A DNA stretch of 64,000 bases from Vibrio parahaemolyticus. GTDB lineage: Bacteria > Pseudomonadota > Gammaproteobacteria > Enterobacterales > Vibrionaceae. The stretch lies in contig NZ_UHIL01000002.1 in assembly GCF_900460535.1 (NCBI RefSeq), forward strand, positions 1,240,001 to 1,304,000, written 5' to 3'. The notes under the pieces were generated by a model. The model did no database searches. It was not told where the DNA came from and saw nothing but the letters and a program-made list of their open reading frames with translations. Of this stretch, positions 53,418 to 63,569 are shown piece after piece. The translations under genes were made by a program, and so were the position numbers. How positions within the stretch are numbered: the first letter of the stretch is position 1; every line of letters begins with the position of its first letter.

Positions 53418-53892
53418 TTTGAATTCCTTTTCTAAATGAGCTTTTCAAGAATTTAGTTTTCGCTATTTGTTCGATGTAAGTATTTGTAAATAAAGTTGTC
53501 AGTATGTAAATTTAGGCGTACATGTGCATAAAGCAAATGGCAGCAGAGTCAATTTTGTCGCGTTTTTGGCGAATGTTTGATGGCTTTGATTAGCGTTTGG
53601 GAAATAACTGTATGCAAAACAAAGGGGTGGAAGGTCACTTCTTCACAAGATGTATAGAAAACTTCTTTTTAAGAAATTGTTCAATTGAGCTTATTAATGA
53701 AGTGTATATAAACAAATTAGTGACTTCGTATTCAAAGCAAGAATAACAAAAAAGTACCAAATTTGTATTAAAAAGTACTAATTTAGATTCATATCAATAA
53801 GCATCTCATTTCGTTATTGATAGGTCTGCTATATCTTTATTCGAATCAAACAGCAGACATTGTTTTCAAAAAAAGACTGGTGAGTAGTGGGT
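53418..53892. other. Divergent region between chemoreceptor and diguanylate cyclase
   Basis: 475 AT-rich bases. The word AAAAAGTAC(C/T)AA occurs twice in direct orientation near 53748-53785. Promoters of both flanking genes should lie here; I could not fix them. Confidence 0.4.
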
Positions 53893-55335
53893 ATGGCATC
53901 AACAAGTTTTAGTACTTATGGTTACAAGTGCACTAGGGCGTGTACTTCGTTGTTATTACTATGGCTTGCCATGTGTTCGTACAGTTTCGCTCACCAAACT
54001 AAAGTCGATACATTGATTGTCACCAATTCTAAGGCTTGGAAGCCGTTCTCATATGTCTCACAAGATGGTGAACCCAAAGGCATTCTGATTGACTTCTGGC
54101 GAGAGTATGCCGAAAGAAATCACGTTCGTGTTGAGTTCCTGCTGCTCGATTGGGAAGAGTCTTTGCGTGCAGTTAAGGAGGGGCGTGCGGATGTTCACGC
54201 TGGTCTGATTTACTCTGAGGCTCGCGATAAGTACCTTGATTTTGGTGCGGTTATCATGCCTATTCAAACCAAGTTGTACGTCAATAAAGATATGCTAGCC
54301 GTTGATATTAAGGGCGTGCTTACTGGAGAGGTAGAGCTTCCTATTGGCTTGGTAAAAGGCAGCTATGAAGCGGAATTTGTGCGTGCCAACTACCCTAGAG
54401 CGTCGTTAGTGGAATATTTAAATAACGATGCGATGATCCGAGCTGCCGTCGAGAAAAATATCTTGTACTTTGTCGCCGATTTGCAAGTGGCTAACTTCCA
54501 CATGGCGACAACACCAGATGCAGGCATGTTTGTGCCTACCCTCAATCTGTACAGCAAAGATCTGCGCATTGCGACAGGCCAGCACAGTTCGATTCCAGTA
54601 ACGAAAATCTCCCACGACTTTGAAAAAATCATCGACTCAGACAAAGAACGGATCCTCAATCGGTGGAGTTTAGTCAAGACGGTATATCCCATTTACCTGT
54701 TGCCAATTGCCATTTTCATCATGGTTATTGCCACGCTTTACCATATCTTCGCCCTTAAGCGAATGGTGACTCTACGAACAAAGCAGCTCACCTTAGCAAA
54801 TCAGCAATTGCTTGAACTGACGCTGACGGATCCGCTCACCAAACTTTATAATCGCAGGCATTTGATCGAGCGTTTGGCAACGCTGAGTTCATTGCAAAAA
54901 AACGTAACCGTGATGGTGTTTGATATTGATGACTTTAAATCGATAAACGACAAATACGGCCATTTAATCGGTGACCAAGCGATTGTCGCTGTTGCCGACA
55001 CGGCAAAATCGCTGACTGACGAACGAATAACCTTAGCGCGAATCGGTGGTGAGGAATTTGCGTTGGTGACTGCCTCTCTATCTGAAAAAGAAGCAGAAAC
55101 GCTTGCAAAGGCGATTTGCAGTTGTGTTTACGATCGACCAGTTTTACTCAATGGGCAAGCGATCCATGTCAGCGTGAGTTTGGGTTGCGCCTATTATCGC
55201 GAGTTCAAAGGCATCATAAACTTGCACGAAGCCGACCAACTCATGTACTGCGGCAAAATGAATGGTAAAAACTGCGCGATGTTCAAAGTGATCGATAAAA
55301 GCAAAGTTGAGCCTCTTCTTCGTCAGGTGCCTTAA
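53893..55335 (+). CDS. Diguanylate cyclase with periplasmic SBP-type sensor
   Basis: About 480 residues. A signal/anchor at about 16-34 precedes a periplasmic solute-binding domain of the SBP-3 type (WKPFSYVSQDGEPKGILIDF, GRADVHAGLIYSEARDKYLDFG). A membrane span lies at about 266-288. The cytoplasmic GGDEF domain has GGEEF at 385-389 and DPLTKLYNRR, VFDIDDFKSIND and GHLIGDQ. The inhibitory RxxD site reads ERIT, so feedback inhibition is probably absent. The ATG at 53893 follows GGTGAG; a GTG six bases earlier is the alternative. It makes c-di-GMP in response to a small periplasmic ligand. Confidence 0.92.
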   Translation: MASTSFSTYGYKCTRACTSLLLLWLAMCSYSFAHQTKVDTLIVTNSKAWKPFSYVSQDGEPKGILIDFWREYAERNHVRVEFLLLDWEESLRAVKEGRADVHAGLIYSEARDKYLDFGAVIMPIQTKLYVNKDMLAVDIKGVLTGEVELPIGLVKGSYEAEFVRANYPRASLVEYLNNDAMIRAAVEKNILYFVADLQVANFHMATTPDAGMFVPTLNLYSKDLRIATGQHSSIPVTKISHDFEKIIDSDKERILNRWSLVKTVYPIYLLPIAIFIMVIATLYHIFALKRMVTLRTKQLTLANQQLLELTLTDPLTKLYNRRHLIERLATLSSLQKNVTVMVFDIDDFKSINDKYGHLIGDQAIVAVADTAKSLTDERITLARIGGEEFALVTASLSEKEAETLAKAICSCVYDRPVLLNGQAIHVSVSLGCAYYREFKGIINLHEADQLMYCGKMNGKNCAMFKVIDKSKVEPLLRQVP

Positions 55336-55451
55336 GTTTTTGCGTAGTGAATCGCTATTTCGATTTTTCCTCTTGCTATACTCAATTGAATTTCAAGTTT
55401 TTATTGCCGCTTTTCGTTTCTGAGATTAGCTAAAAGACTTAGAGGAAAGTT

Positions 55452-56198
55452 ATGCCAAAAGCTGTCGCCGCTCTGTTGTTCCTGCTTTTTACTTCACTTT
55501 CGTATGCCGAAAGTGCTTTCGATATTGTCCAAAAATCAGACCAAGCAATGAGGGGGAAATCCAGTTATAGCGAGGCAACCATGGAGATCGTTCGTCCTGA
55601 TTGGACACGCTCTATGACGATGAAAAGTTGGACAAAAGGCACGGAGTTGTCGCTCGTGTTGGTAACCGCGCCAGCCAAAGATAAAGGCAGCGCATCGCTA
55701 AAGCGTCATAGAGAGATGTGGAACTGGGTGCCGAGTATTGAGCGCGTAATTAAAATCGCGCCTTCTATGTTGAGCCAATCTTGGATGGGGTCAGATTTTA
55801 CTAATGATGATCTGATCAACCAATCATCAATCGTTGTGGATTATCAACACGCTTTATTCGGCAATGACAGCTTTGAGGGGGATAAAGTCTGGGTCATTGA
55901 AGCGACGGCTAAACCTGATGCGCCTGTTGTTTGGAACAAAGTTACGTTATGGATTTCTCAGTCGACGTATTTGCAACGCAAAGTGGAATTTTATGATGAG
56001 TTCGATGAACGGGTGAATGTGTTGACGACTTACGACGTTAAAGAGTTAGGCGGTAGAAAGATAGCGACGCGAATGGAGATGAAACCCGTCGATAAACCGG
56101 GGAATAAAACCATTTTTACCACGCATCAGGCACAGTTTGACTTCGATATAAATGATGACTTTTTCTCGCAGCAGCAAATGAAATCCCTGCGTGATTAA
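55452..56198 (+). CDS. LolA-like outer-membrane lipoprotein-sorting protein
   Basis: A 248-residue periplasmic protein with a signal peptide ending SYA near residue 19. The mature part has the LolA_like hallmark QSWMGSDFTNDDL, the PAKDKGSASLKRHREMWNW strand pair, and the late YDVKELGGRKIATRMEM strands. LolA-fold proteins carry acyl chains across the periplasm. It starts a tight gene group with two FtsX-type permeases, an ATPase and an outer-membrane barrel, with only 40 bases to the next gene. GAGGAAAG precedes the ATG. Confidence 0.88.
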   Translation: MPKAVAALLFLLFTSLSYAESAFDIVQKSDQAMRGKSSYSEATMEIVRPDWTRSMTMKSWTKGTELSLVLVTAPAKDKGSASLKRHREMWNWVPSIERVIKIAPSMLSQSWMGSDFTNDDLINQSSIVVDYQHALFGNDSFEGDKVWVIEATAKPDAPVVWNKVTLWISQSTYLQRKVEFYDEFDERVNVLTTYDVKELGGRKIATRMEMKPVDKPGNKTIFTTHQAQFDFDINDDFFSQQQMKSLRD

Positions 56199-56238
56199 CT
56201 TGCGGTAGAGACGAACAAAAGAGAGGGGTGAGAAGCGG

Positions 56239-57468
56239 ATGCTCATCAAACTTGCATGGCGCAATTTATGGCGGCAAAAAAGGCGGACGTTACTTACGGC
56301 CACTGCTCTCGCGCTAGTGCTTTTTCTTTCCTTACTCACCAGAGCCTTCCAAGAAGGTAGCTACAGTTCCAACATCAAAAACGCCGCAAAGTTTTATACT
56401 GGGCTTATTCAATTGCAAAACCCTGAGTTTGGCGACTCATCTAGCATTGATGATGTGCTTCCTCAAACCGATACCTTTATCTCTGCATCTAGAGCAAACT
56501 CGAATATCGATATCATTCTTCCGCGTGTTGAATCTTTTGCCTTGGCGGCGAAAGGGGAGCGTTCGAAGGGTGTCATGGTTCTAGGCGTTGATCCTGAATC
56601 AGAAAATGCGTACTCCCACATTAGTGACAAGTTGGTTCAAGGTGAGTTTATCGCCTCTGGGCAAAATGCGGTTTTGGTCGGTGGCGGTTTAGCGCAGTAT
56701 CTTCGTTTGAAGATTGGCGATGAGTTGGTGTTGTATGGCGCTGGGTATCGTGGTCAGACGGCTGCGGGGTTGTATCGTGTCGCGGGAATTTTGCATTTCC
56801 CGTTACAGCAGTTGGATTCCCAATTGGTTTATATGCCTCTCGATACAGCTCAGACATTGTATTCACTTGATAAACAGGTGACGGCATGGGTGCTCAATAC
56901 TTCAAATTTACGCGTATTGCCCAGTGTGATTGAGCAATTAAAGCGAGATTACGGCAATAGCGTCGCCGTAAAAGGCTGGCAGGAGTTATCGCCGGAGCTT
57001 TCTCAACAAATCGCATTAGACAAAGCTGGCGGCATCTTCCTCATCTACATTCTGTATGGCATCGTTGGTTTTGGTCTATTCGCGACCATTTTGATGACGA
57101 CGTTAGAACGCCAGCGTGAATTTGCCGTGATGTTGGCCACTGGGATGCTCAGGAGCAAGCTGATTGGTTTAATTTCAATTGAATCGCTTTTCATCGCCAT
57201 TATTGGCATTGTTTTGGGTTTGATCGTCAGTGCACCTGTGCTTGGCTACTTCTATTTTAATCCCATTGAAATTACTGGCGAAGCTGCTCAAGTCATGTTG
57301 GAAAGTGGTTTTGAGCCCATTGTGCCTGTTTCTCTCGATCCTCACTTGCTGCTTAACCAAATTATCGTGGTTCTCATCATTTTATCCTTGTGCCTTGTCT
57401 ACCCGATGATTCGTCTTCTTCGTTTACCTATCGCCAGTGGGCTGAAAGGGGGCGCGCATGTTGATTAA
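56239..57468 (+). CDS. FtsX/LolC-type ABC transporter permease (first)
   Basis: A 409-residue permease with one span after the N-terminal LAWRNLWRQKRRTLLTATALALVL, a large periplasmic domain (about 45-270) and three C-terminal spans (SIESLFIAIIGIVLGL and others), the MacB/LolC/LolE layout. This type uses ATP energy to move lipid-linked or periplasmic substrates without passing them through a pore. It overlaps the second permease by 11 bases and was probably its duplicate. Confidence 0.9.
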   Translation: MLIKLAWRNLWRQKRRTLLTATALALVLFLSLLTRAFQEGSYSSNIKNAAKFYTGLIQLQNPEFGDSSSIDDVLPQTDTFISASRANSNIDIILPRVESFALAAKGERSKGVMVLGVDPESENAYSHISDKLVQGEFIASGQNAVLVGGGLAQYLRLKIGDELVLYGAGYRGQTAAGLYRVAGILHFPLQQLDSQLVYMPLDTAQTLYSLDKQVTAWVLNTSNLRVLPSVIEQLKRDYGNSVAVKGWQELSPELSQQIALDKAGGIFLIYILYGIVGFGLFATILMTTLERQREFAVMLATGMLRSKLIGLISIESLFIAIIGIVLGLIVSAPVLGYFYFNPIEITGEAAQVMLESGFEPIVPVSLDPHLLLNQIIVVLIILSLCLVYPMIRLLRLPIASGLKGGAHVD

Positions 57469-58693
57469 ATTGGCTTGGCGTAATCTTTGGCGGAACAAAC
57501 TAAGAACGTTCATCATGCTTGGTGCGATGGTGTTTGGTTTGATGGGCGTTGTCGCCATGATCGGATTTATGAATGGTTTAGTGGACAGCATGATCAAAAA
57601 TGCGATTGCTTGGCAAACCAGCCATTTGCAGATTCATCAAAGTGCGTATCTCGTTAATCCTGAACTGAAAGACACCATACCTGACTCGCAAAGCATCGTG
57701 ACAACATTAGACAAGCATCAAAGCGTGAAAGCCGTATCGGAGCGGTTTCTCGCCGATGGCATGATAGCTTCTGCCCGCAGTTCTCGCGGTATTCGTATTA
57801 ATGGTATTTATCTTGAACAAGAGCAGAAGATAACGCCGCTTTCTGAGCATATCATCGATGGTTATTGGTTGGATGAAGAGGGCCGGAATCCCATTCTTGT
57901 ATCGCAAAAGACGGCGAAAAGATTAAAGCTACGAGTCGGTTCAAAAGTCATTCTGACGCTTTCCGATATCAATGGGGATGTCTCTGGCGCTGCGTTTAGA
58001 GTGAAAGGCATCTTCAAAACACCGTCCACGACCTTTGATGACGGCAACGTGTACGTCCGTAAAGCTGACCTAGAGAAAATTGCAGGGATAGCAGGGGCGC
58101 ATGAAATCGCCATTTTGCTCAACGCCAATGATGACGACGTGTTGCAAAATATCGTGTCGTTTACCCGAACCTTGATCGACGATGGTTCAGGAAAGCCGTT
58201 AACGGTAAGAACATGGCTAGAAATTCAACCCCTGCTTTCGACAATGATGAGCTCGATGGATATCTCCAACCAAGTCATGCTGGTGGTGTTCGTGTTGGCT
58301 ATGACGCTTGGTATCGTCAATATCATGCTTATGTCGGTGTTTGAACGAACCAGAGAATTCGGCGTGCTGATGGCAGTGGGCATGCAGCAACACAAAATTC
58401 GTATTTTGATCACGTTAGAAACCATGTTCCTTGGTTTGACGGGATGTGCTTTAGGGTTATTTGGCAGCGCAGCCATGATAAAGCTGCTCAGTGTGACGGG
58501 ATTGTCGCTTGGAGGGCTGGCCGATGGTTTAGGTGCATACGGCGTCGATACTCTGCTTTATCCTCGCGTTTCGTTTTACGAATATCAAATGATCATTGTA
58601 GCGATTTTTATGGCCAGTCTGTTTGCGGCTCTGTATCCCGCACGACAAATTCTCAAGCATCGACCGGCTGATGCCATGGGGGAGAAGACCTGA
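57458..58693 (+). CDS. FtsX/LolC-type ABC transporter permease (second)
   Basis: A 411-residue protein with the same layout and the same start (MLIKLAWRNLWRNKLRT) as the preceding gene. The two likely arose by duplication and work as a LolC/LolE-like pair. The three last spans contain FERTREFGVLMAVGM, matching FtsX-type coupling helices that contact the ATPase. It overlaps the ATPase gene by one base. Confidence 0.9.
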   Translation: MLIKLAWRNLWRNKLRTFIMLGAMVFGLMGVVAMIGFMNGLVDSMIKNAIAWQTSHLQIHQSAYLVNPELKDTIPDSQSIVTTLDKHQSVKAVSERFLADGMIASARSSRGIRINGIYLEQEQKITPLSEHIIDGYWLDEEGRNPILVSQKTAKRLKLRVGSKVILTLSDINGDVSGAAFRVKGIFKTPSTTFDDGNVYVRKADLEKIAGIAGAHEIAILLNANDDDVLQNIVSFTRTLIDDGSGKPLTVRTWLEIQPLLSTMMSSMDISNQVMLVVFVLAMTLGIVNIMLMSVFERTREFGVLMAVGMQQHKIRILITLETMFLGLTGCALGLFGSAAMIKLLSVTGLSLGGLADGLGAYGVDTLLYPRVSFYEYQMIIVAIFMASLFAALYPARQILKHRPADAMGEKT

Positions 58694-59406
58694 TGACAAT
58701 TAAACTTGAGCGACTGACGAAAACTTATAATCCAGACAGCGATTTCCCTGTGCATGCGGTACAACACGTTGATTTGGAAATAAAACAAGGAGAGTTTGTC
58801 GCCATCATGGGACCTTCTGGCTCGGGCAAAACAACATTGCTCAATATGCTTGGCGGCATTGATGCTCCAACTTCAGGCAGCGTTGAAATCGATGGGTGTT
58901 TAATTTCAGAGATGTCGGAGAAAGAGCTGATCGCCTATAGACGAGACAATATTGGTTTTATCTTCCAAGATTACAGTCTTCTTCCTGTTTTGACCGCGTT
59001 GGAAAACGTCGAGTTTGTGATGCAGTTACAAGGCAAAACGGAACGAGAATGCCGAGAGCGTGCCATGTCTCTCCTTGAGCAAGTTGGTTTAGCTCAGCAG
59101 ATGCACAAACGTCCGAGCAAAATGTCGGGTGGCCAGCAGCAAAGAGTCGCTGTCGCACGGGCACTTGCACCTAAGCCTCGTTTTGTCATGGCAGATGAAC
59201 CGACCGCCAACTTAGACGCAAAGAGCACTTCGGAGTTACTCGACATCATGGAGCAACTGAGCGAACAAGAGGGCACGACATTTATTTTCTCGACTCACGA
59301 CCCGAGGGTCATCAAACGAGCCCATCGTATTATTGTGTTTGAAGACGGACGCCTCGCGAGAGATTTCGCCAACATCGGTAGCACGGCAGAGAAGTTTCAT
59401 GCGTAG
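58693..59406 (+). CDS. LolD/MacB-type ABC ATPase
   Basis: A 237-residue ATP-binding subunit. Walker A is GPSGSGKTTLLN, the signature is KMSGGQQQRVAVARAL, Walker B is RFVMADEPTANLD, and the H-loop is FSTHDP. It belongs to the LolD/MacB/FtsE branch. Start and stop are coupled to both neighbours (one base overlap in, 8 bases overlap out), so it is the motor for the two permeases. Confidence 0.95.
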   Translation: MTIKLERLTKTYNPDSDFPVHAVQHVDLEIKQGEFVAIMGPSGSGKTTLLNMLGGIDAPTSGSVEIDGCLISEMSEKELIAYRRDNIGFIFQDYSLLPVLTALENVEFVMQLQGKTERECRERAMSLLEQVGLAQQMHKRPSKMSGGQQQRVAVARALAPKPRFVMADEPTANLDAKSTSELLDIMEQLSEQEGTTFIFSTHDPRVIKRAHRIIVFEDGRLARDFANIGSTAEKFHA

Positions 59407-60616
59407 CGGCTTACACATTCGTTTTTCTCCGCTATGGATGGTGGTGGTTAGTCAGGCATTAAGCCTTTCCTTGCTTGGTTTTTTCAGCTTTTGTGCTGTT
59501 GCCAATATCCCTGGTTTACAACCTCAAAAATCTTGGGATTTTGATGGTTATATTAAGTATATGGCGACATACAGCATGCCAGATGATCAAAGCAATACGC
59601 TCGATCATCTGCTGCACAATCGTCTGAATTTTGAATACCGTTTTTCTCCAAACTGGCGTGTTAATGTTGGCTTGCGAAACCGAGCTTTGTGGGGCGATGC
59701 GTTAGACATTCCTCAATATCCCGAACTTGTCGCGCTAGATAATGGCTACTTTGATTTGAGCAAAAACTGGCGCGAAGACGACGTTATTCTGAATTCTCAA
59801 TTTGACCGATTGTATGTGAGCTGGAAGAGCGACGATTGGAGTGCCAGTGTCGGGCGTTTTCGTATTAACTGGTCCATGAATACCATCTGGAACCCTAATG
59901 ACGTTTATAACGCGTACTCGATTTACGACTTTGATTATGAAGAGAGAGCGGGCACCGATGCCATTATGGTCAGCAAAAAACTTGGTTTTGCCGACGGCTT
60001 AGATTTGGTGTTCTCTCCTTCACAAGAATCTGGGCAAAACAGTGCTTCGCTACGTTATTTTTCAAATGTTTCTGGGTGGGATTATCAAATTATCGCAGGT
60101 CGAGCACGGACGGATTACATTCTTGGAGCTGGATTTGCGACCGATGTTTACGATGCAGGGCTGCGAGGTGAGTTAACTTGGCTTGATCCAATAGACGCTG
60201 AATATCAAGGTGAGCCAACGCATAATAACACTGTAGCGAGCTTAGAAGCGGATTACAGTTTTGGTGGTGTTCGTAACTGGATGACAAGAGGGGCTTGGCT
60301 GTTTATCTCGAAACCTCAAGATGCCAACAGCGCGCTTGCTTATCTCAACTTGCCGCTGAACGCTAAAACCCTGAGCTTTACTAAAAATACCTTCTATGCC
60401 GATGTGAGTTTTGATTTAACCGCATTGAATCGTTTCACACTGTCAGCCAGCTATTATGACGATGGTTCTTACTTTGCTGGCTTATCAAGTAATTATTCTT
60501 TAGCTACCGACTGGCAACTGCTCACTGTATTACAACGTTTTTCAGGCAGTGGAGACAGTTTGTTTGGCGAAACACCAGCCACTTTGTTGTTTGCGAATAT
60601 TCGATACAGCTTCTAG
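59399..60616 (+). CDS. Outer-membrane beta-barrel protein of the Lol-like operon
   Basis: A 405-residue exported protein with an N-terminal signal (VSQALSLSLLGFFSFCAVA) and many alternating beta strands, ending in FANIRYSF with the terminal Phe of Bam substrates. It resembles DUF1302-like and porin-type barrels but has no clear family. Its ATG lies inside the ATPase stop region (8-base overlap). A barrel coupled to a LolA-like protein and a Lol-type ABC pump suggests delivery of a lipid or lipoprotein to, or through, the outer membrane. Confidence 0.78.
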   Translation: MRSGLHIRFSPLWMVVVSQALSLSLLGFFSFCAVANIPGLQPQKSWDFDGYIKYMATYSMPDDQSNTLDHLLHNRLNFEYRFSPNWRVNVGLRNRALWGDALDIPQYPELVALDNGYFDLSKNWREDDVILNSQFDRLYVSWKSDDWSASVGRFRINWSMNTIWNPNDVYNAYSIYDFDYEERAGTDAIMVSKKLGFADGLDLVFSPSQESGQNSASLRYFSNVSGWDYQIIAGRARTDYILGAGFATDVYDAGLRGELTWLDPIDAEYQGEPTHNNTVASLEADYSFGGVRNWMTRGAWLFISKPQDANSALAYLNLPLNAKTLSFTKNTFYADVSFDLTALNRFTLSASYYDDGSYFAGLSSNYSLATDWQLLTVLQRFSGSGDSLFGETPATLLFANIRYSF

Positions 60617-60760
60617 CTTTGCCATGTGACCAGTCGTTGTCTCTGAATACGTTTATCAATGGCGAAGAATGCCTCGTTTTTAAATGCATTTTGATACATT
60701 GATTTAACATTTGCGCAAATGTCGTTATATTTAAGGCTCATCGTTGTCAGGAGTTTATGG

Positions 60761-62761
60761 ATGAACCTTACAATATCAGGGAAGTTGCAGCTCAGTTTCG
60801 TGCTGTTAGCCGTCGTATTTATCGCATCTGCGATTTTCACTTATCGTAATATCTACATAGTTGAACAGCATGCATCATCATTATTGAGTTCCGATTTGCC
60901 GACTGTTGATACCAGTCGTGGAATTCAGCAATCGCTTCAAGCTTCGTTGTCTTCAATCCGAGCGTACATGTTATTGGGAAGTGATGAAGCCGAAGGTTTG
61001 CGTTTGAGTCAGGAAGTACAAAGTATCATGGCATCAACGGACGATGCATTGCCAACCTTACAAGCTCTGATCTCGGAGTCAGATTTCCAGTCGATTCATC
61101 AGCAATGGGAAGCGATGAAAGTGTCACTTTCTTTGCTTATTGAGTTGAGCCACAGCGCGGAAAATCTGCCAGCGCATAATCTGTTTATTAACGAAGCTGC
61201 ACCCATTGCTGAAGTCGCGCTCGACCAAATTCAAAGCCTAATTAATGAAGAGTCAGGCAATGAAATGGGCGGTGAGCGTAAGCGCTTATTTAAAGTCTAC
61301 GCGGACAGTTACACTTCTCTAGCTAATGCTCTCTCGGCACTGCGTGATTTCCTGTTGTACGGACAGCAAACACATCTGGAGAAGTATCACGACCTGATCA
61401 AATTCCACAACCAATCGGTCGCAGAAATCGACGCTAAACTGGATATGTTGTCAGACAACGACCAATCACTATGGTCATTGTTTAAAGAGATGCAACAGAT
61501 GTATTTCCCCTTGGCTGATCAAGTGATTACGCTGCGTCAATCAGATGAATGGAACAAAGCAAATTTGCTAATGGCAAATGAGTTGTTACCCGCGGCAAAC
61601 GCGTTAAATCAAAGCCTAGAAACGATTGTGTTGGCTCAGCAAGCTAAAGCGGATCAAAGCGGTGTTGGCATCAGTCAATCAATCAAAAATGTGCTTACGT
61701 CGATGCTGGTGGCAGCATTACTGGTCGTGATTGCGGCGATTGCGATTTCAAAATACATGGGAAATACCATTGGACGCAGAGTCCAGCGATTATCAGAACG
61801 AGCGAAGATTATAGCCTCTGGCGATGTTTCTCAACCACCATTGAACGTTGTTGGCAAGGACGAGCTGGCTGACCTTACGAGCTCTATCAATCGTATGAAC
61901 GAGTCACTGGCAGGCATTGTTGCAGGTGTAAATGGCAAAGCGAACCAAGTGGACACCAGCATGGGGGCACTTCTCGAATCGGCACAAGTGACATCCAATA
62001 ACGTTGAACAACAACAGTCCAATATCTCAGAAATGGGGCGTCAACTCGAAGAGATTGCCTTTGCTGCGAGTAATACGTTGGATCAAGCCAATCAATCGGT
62101 GCAAAAGTTATCAGATTCAAAAGATGAGATAGAACAAGGTCGTGACGCACTCGAGCAAAATAAAGCGACCATGGAAAGTTTACACAGCAGCATAGAAAGC
62201 GCCAGCACCCAAGTTACGCAGTTAAGCAAAGAGAGCGAAGCAATTGGCCGCGTGACGGAAGTGATTGAAGGGTTAGCAGAACAGACTAATTTGCTGGCAC
62301 TCAATGCGGCAATTGAAGCGGCGAGAGCTGGTGAACAAGGGCGAGGTTTTGCTGTGGTTGCCGATGAAGTGCGCATGTTGGCGACAAGAACCACGCAATC
62401 GACGACAGAAATCAACGGTATTATTAACGCAATTCAGCGTTCAACTCACACGGTGGTTCAGGAAATTGAACACAGCCAGTCGTTGGCAGAGCAAGGTGCT
62501 GAACACATCGATAATGCCGTAACGAGATTGGTTTCAACGACAGAGCAGATCGGTTCTCTAAACGAGCAAATGGCAGAATTGGCCGCTGCTGCCGAGCAGC
62601 AATCTCACGCAACGCAATCCATAAATGGGTTAATGGCAGGCATTACACAGTCGGTCGAAATGGTGGCGAGTAACAGTCAGCATGCTTCTGAGACGTCGTT
62701 GCAAGTGAAGCAACAAGTCACCGAGTTGAATCAACAAATGGCCATGTTTAAAACGGCTTAG
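60761..62761 (+). CDS. Methyl-accepting chemotaxis protein, helical-bundle sensor
   Basis: A 666-residue chemoreceptor starting at ATG 60761 behind CAGGAG. There is a first span at about 12-30 and a periplasmic helical region at about 40-310 with HBM/4HB-like pattern ([20 protein letters not shown]; later [13 protein letters not shown]). A second span lies at about 320-340, then HAMP and the signalling coil. The tip reads [22 protein letters not shown]. The tandem helical sensor fits HBM-type receptors that bind organic acids or taurine-like compounds. No C-terminal tether. Confidence 0.93.
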   Translation: MNLTISGKLQLSFVLLAVVFIASAIFTYRNIYIVEQHASSLLSSDLPTVDTSRGIQQSLQASLSSIRAYMLLGSDEAEGLRLSQEVQSIMASTDDALPTLQALISESDFQSIHQQWEAMKVSLSLLIELSHSAENLPAHNLFINEAAPIAEVALDQIQSLINEESGNEMGGERKRLFKVYADSYTSLANALSALRDFLLYGQQTHLEKYHDLIKFHNQSVAEIDAKLDMLSDNDQSLWSLFKEMQQMYFPLADQVITLRQSDEWNKANLLMANELLPAANALNQSLETIVLAQQAKADQSGVGISQSIKNVLTSMLVAALLVVIAAIAISKYMGNTIGRRVQRLSERAKIIASGDVSQPPLNVVGKDELADLTSSINRMNESLAGIVAGVNGKANQVDTSMGALLESAQVTSNNVEQQQSNISEMGRQLEEIAFAASNTLDQANQSVQKLSDSKDEIEQGRDALEQNKATMESLHSSIESASTQVTQLSKESEAIGRVTEVIEGLAEQTNLLALNAAIEAARAGEQGRGFAVVADEVRMLATRTTQSTTEINGIINAIQRSTHTVVQEIEHSQSLAEQGAEHIDNAVTRLVSTTEQIGSLNEQMAELAAAAEQQSHATQSINGLMAGITQSVEMVASNSQHASETSLQVKQQVTELNQQMAMFKTA

Positions 62762-62762
62762 A

Positions 62763-62770
62763 CCCCCCCC
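62763..62770 (+). repeat. C8 homopolymer after a chemoreceptor stop
   Basis: Eight C residues directly after the stop codon. Length change here would not alter the protein, but it is a common place for sequencing error. Confidence 0.7.
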
Positions 62771-62780
62771 AATGAATGCT

Positions 62781-62811
62781 CCTCGACCATGAAGAAATAC
62801 AATGGTCGAGG
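62781..62811 (+). terminator. Probable terminator hairpin of the chemoreceptor gene
   Basis: CCTCGACCAT / ATGGTCGAGG, perfect 10-base arms, 11-base loop, followed by a weak GTTTCG. The short T-run lowers confidence in efficient termination. Confidence 0.6.
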
Positions 62812-62978
62812 GTTTCGACTATTCTACTACTCACATAACCTCATTGCTCATTGAGTTTAGGTATTAAATCTATAGCTAAAACCAAATTTCCTTCCTCACC
62901 GCTCAGATCTAATATGACTCCATCGGCAGCAAACACTGCAAAAGAATTTTTAAACTTTACTCTCCAAGGAGCAAGATT

Positions 62979-63458
62979 ATGAGCAAACAAGTAAGCTTAA
63001 TTGGTCTAGATCGTCAACAATCAGAACAACTAGCACAACAACTGAATCAGCTACTTGCCCACTATCAAGTGCTGTACATGAACACACGCGGTTATCACTG
63101 GAACATCAAAGGCCACCAGTTCTTTGAATTGCACGTAAAATTTGAAGAGATCTACACAGATCTTCAAACCAAAATTGATGAACTTGCAGAACGTATTTTA
63201 ACGTTGGGTTACACACCAGCACACGCGTTTAGCCATTACTTAGAATCAAGCGAAATCAAAGAGCATCAAAACGCGACAGCGGGTGAAGAGTGCGTGAAAG
63301 GCTTGGTTGATGGTTTTGGTGTTCTGCTTGTTAAACAGCGTGAGATTTTACAAAACGCTGGTGAAGCAGACGATGAAGGTACTGCGGCACTGATGGGAGA
63401 CTACATCCGTGAGCAAGAAAAACTGATGTGGATGCTTAACGCTTACCTACAAGGCTAA
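62979..63458 (+). CDS. dps: Dps-family ferritin-like protein
   Basis: A 159-residue four-helix ferritin of the Dps type. Ferroxidase residues are visible in GYHWNIKG (His), then FFELHVKFEEIYTD and KIDELAERI. Dps shells store iron and protect DNA from peroxide. No Lys-rich DNA-binding N-terminal tail is present, so this may be a mini-ferritin without DNA binding. CAAGGAG precedes the ATG. A perfect terminator follows. Peroxide or stationary-phase control is likely by family. Confidence 0.92.
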   Translation: MSKQVSLIGLDRQQSEQLAQQLNQLLAHYQVLYMNTRGYHWNIKGHQFFELHVKFEEIYTDLQTKIDELAERILTLGYTPAHAFSHYLESSEIKEHQNATAGEECVKGLVDGFGVLLVKQREILQNAGEADDEGTAALMGDYIREQEKLMWMLNAYLQG

Positions 63459-63492
63459 GTTCAAACATTTACATACGATTCGGGAATAAGCC

Positions 63493-63518
63493 AAAGGAGC
63501 ACATGAGTGCTCCTTTTT
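63493..63518 (+). terminator. Intrinsic terminator of dps
   Basis: AAAGGAGCAC / GTGCTCCTTT, perfect 10-base arms, ATGA loop, then T residues. Confidence 0.93.
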
Positions 63519-63569
63519 TTGTCTCTGAGAATTGGCAATCTGATTCGTTGAGCTTTTCGGACAAAGGGA

